Below, piece after piece: positions 29,489-30,958 of a stretch of 30,958 bases of DNA. The translations under genes were made by a program, and so were the position numbers. The notes under the pieces are model-generated. The model worked only from the letters and a program-made list of their open reading frames with translations, did no database searches and was not told the origin of the DNA. Within the stretch, counting starts at the first letter, position 1. Each line of letters begins with the position of its first letter. This DNA comes from a virus. The stretch covers positions 1-30,958 of IMG/VR virus record IMGVR_UViG_3300025450_000902, one strand, 5' to 3'.

Positions 29489-30438
29489 AGATGGAAGATG
29501 TTCTTGGTGAAGCATGTTGGAAAGGTTACCACAAAGAAGGTAACAAGAAGATGTTTGGCAAGACATACCCAAACTGCGTCAAGAACGAAAGCGAAGAAAT
29601 TGAAGAATTTATTGATGTAAATAAAGCGCCAGAAAATTTTGACGTGTATGCAGATAATTACGGTTCTGATTATGATTTCACTGTTGGTAAAACCAAAATT
29701 GAAGTCACATTTAAAGAATATAATGAAAATTATTATGTATTGGCTTTCGAAAATAAAACACAGTCAAGACCCGATACCCATGCTGCAACTGGAACTGAAA
29801 AGGATACTGTTTTTAAAATATTTAACGGTGTTGCCTATTGTTTAAATCACTTTATTGCAAGACATCCCAATGCCGAAGTAATTGTCATGGGCGCAAAATC
29901 AAACGAATTAAGCAGAATTAAATTATATGATAGGGCAGCAAAATTCTTTGAGCAGATGGGTTTTAAGGCTGTAACCGATCCAGTTCAACAGAATAAAATT
30001 TTTAACGATGATAGTTCAGGTTACAAACTATACGTATATAAGAAAAAAATCGCAACAGAAATGGCCACAGAAAGTACAGAACTGCGCTGTGACCCAATTA
30101 CAGAAAGTGTGCTACTTGAACAAGTTGATTATTGCATGCACTGTGGTAATTTAGTGCTACCAGAAGCAAGCGGCAATCTTCATAAGTGGTTTAAGGACAA
30201 GTGGGTTAATATTGGCAAGAAAGTTGGTGGTAAGCATCCCCCATGCGGTACCAGTGGTAGCAAGAGTGGTTATGCTAAATGTGTTCCAGCAGCAAAAGCA
30301 CGTAGCATGAGTGCTGCGCAAAAGAAGAGTGCAGTTACTCGTAAGCGCAAAGCACAAAACGCAGCAGGTCGTGGCGGTAAAGATACTGGCGGCAGTGGCA
30401 AGGCACCAATTCGTGTGAGCACCAAAGCAAAGTCATAA
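29485..30438 (+). CDS. Tagged protein with GNAT-like and DUF6321-type basic domains
   Basis: 317 residues; ATG 29485 overlaps the previous stop (ATGA). The opening MKMEDVLGE-A is followed by CWKGYHKEGNKKMFGKTYPN, a short Cys-containing basic block. From about residue 42 to 190 an alpha/beta domain ends in AEVIVMGAKSNELSRIKLYD then FFEQMGFKAV, the layout of a GNAT acetyltransferase C-terminus, though the acetyl-CoA loop is not clear. PITE-S, VLLE-Q and CMHCGNLVLPE-A are further h-x-E sites. The basic C-terminus (HKWFKDKWVNIGKKVGGKH with PPCG, SGYAKCVPAAKA, KKSAVTRKRKA) fits DUF6321 of T4-like aquatic phages. The lysine-rich tail probably binds DNA. Confidence 0.65.
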   Translation: MKMEDVLGEACWKGYHKEGNKKMFGKTYPNCVKNESEEIEEFIDVNKAPENFDVYADNYGSDYDFTVGKTKIEVTFKEYNENYYVLAFENKTQSRPDTHAATGTEKDTVFKIFNGVAYCLNHFIARHPNAEVIVMGAKSNELSRIKLYDRAAKFFEQMGFKAVTDPVQQNKIFNDDSSGYKLYVYKKKIATEMATESTELRCDPITESVLLEQVDYCMHCGNLVLPEASGNLHKWFKDKWVNIGKKVGGKHPPCGTSGSKSGYAKCVPAAKARSMSAAQKKSAVTRKRKAQNAAGRGGKDTGGSGKAPIRVSTKAKS

Positions 30439-30445
30439 CTACTAT

Positions 30446-30958
30446 ATGACCAATAATCATAATGATAAGTTTCCTATCAAAACAGCAATGTTAATTGCTG
30501 ATAAGGAAAATTATGTAGTGTATTGCAGTAGTTTAACTTATGGCAATGAACATGATTTTGCAAGATTATTGGATGAATTAAATTTTAAAAATAATTTTTT
30601 ATTTGTTATATCCAAGTATGAAGTTTTTGATATTAATAAAGTAAAAAATACTATTGACGCCAATGATAAGAATTTAATTAATCTTATAAAAAAATACAAA
30701 AAATCTGCAGAAAATAAAAATTATAAATTTAAAATATTATTTGAACACAAAGATGAAGCACCAACATACAAATATGATTATAAATTTATTATTGATTATA
30801 TTATAGAAAAAACTAATATTTCTTTAAAAGATATTATAATTTTTAGTGGTGCGCAACATCAATTCAATACTTCTATAATTAATTGTGCGACAAATCGTGT
30901 TGCTATACGAAATTTTAAAATGGAAGAGTTAGCGGCATATAATTGTCATGTTGTACCA
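30446..30958 (+). CDS. Hypothetical protein, 3' truncated by the window edge
   Basis: An open frame of 171 codons from ATG 30446 runs off the right edge without a stop. The peptide is rich in I, K, N and F, distinctly more AT-rich than the preceding gene, and alternates helices and strands (MLIADKENYVVYCSSLTYG, DIIIFSGAQHQFNTSI). It lacks the h-x-E N-terminal tag of the upstream genes and no Shine-Dalgarno is evident. I recognise no family. It may mark the end of the tagged-protein run. Confidence 0.5.
   Translation, partial: MTNNHNDKFPIKTAMLIADKENYVVYCSSLTYGNEHDFARLLDELNFKNNFLFVISKYEVFDINKVKNTIDANDKNLINLIKKYKKSAENKNYKFKILFEHKDEAPTYKYDYKFIIDYIIEKTNISLKDIIIFSGAQHQFNTSIINCATNRVAIRNFKMEELAAYNCHVVP

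Noticed and set aside
1-30958. tRNA genes, integrase or insertion sequences
   Set aside because: I looked in the short gaps and across gene products and saw no cloverleaf-like stretch, transposase or recombinase motif; gaps are almost all under 120 bases.

Overview
The window is AT-rich, almost entirely coding and nearly all on the + strand, with short or overlapping gene junctions. It reads as a segment of a T4-like myovirus (class Caudoviricetes) infecting a Gram-negative bacterium. The evidence is a gp44-type clamp loader, a gp31/GroES-like co-chaperonin, PhoH, a MazG-type pyrophosphohydrolase, T4-late-style ATAAATA promoters, families typical of T4-like aquatic phages (DUF6267-, DUF5872- and DUF6321-type), and a spanin pair whose outer-membrane member has a lipobox. 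The host cannot be named from sequence alone; the gene families point to an aquatic bacterium.

Layout. 1-1.3 kb: the end of one probable virion protein and a second complete one. 1.3-5.3 kb: MazG-like enzyme, small unknown genes, an orphan DnaE-like fragment, a GroES-like protein, the clamp loader ATPase and a small partner gene. 5.3-6.1 kb: PhoH, the only minus-strand gene. 6.2-7.2 kb: two unknown phage proteins. 7.2-8.6 kb: lysis cassette (inner spanin, outer spanin lipoprotein, holin-like protein). 8.7-13.5 kb: a degenerate amidohydrolase, a DnaJ/CbpA-type co-chaperone, a full ClpA-type unfoldase and an unknown protein. 13.5-15.8 kb: small genes, a virion-like protein, a glycosyltransferase and an unknown protein. 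15.8-30.4 kb: a run of proteins, nearly all starting with a short tag of the form [LIVF]-x-E followed by A, S, T or V. The last 0.5 kb is an unfinished unknown gene.

The most interesting feature is the 15.8-30.4 kb run. The tag resembles the T4 capsid-targeting sequence (for example the N-terminus of internal protein III), which the prohead protease gp21 removes after Glu at (L/I)-X-E. Here it starts a ligase-like protein, a 1050-residue multi-enzyme protein, a 1608-residue double amidoligase, a HAD phosphatase and several small proteins. The same site recurs inside the two giant proteins, between recognisable modules: nucleotidyltransferase, RyR-like, HiPIP-like, ADP-ribosyltransferase-like, amidoligase. 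I infer that these are head-packaged polyproteins, cut in the prohead into a set of enzymes delivered with the DNA. T4 Alt, a packaged ADP-ribosyltransferase, is the nearest known parallel.

Regulation appears split in two. Sigma70-like promoters (TTGAC- with TATAnT-like -10 boxes) precede the MazG, clamp loader, amidohydrolase-DnaJ, ClpA, glycosyltransferase and HAD genes. ATAAATA late-type motifs precede virion and tagged-protein genes. No tRNA, CRISPR array, insertion sequence or integrase was seen, and no gene-free stretch exceeds about 120 bases.
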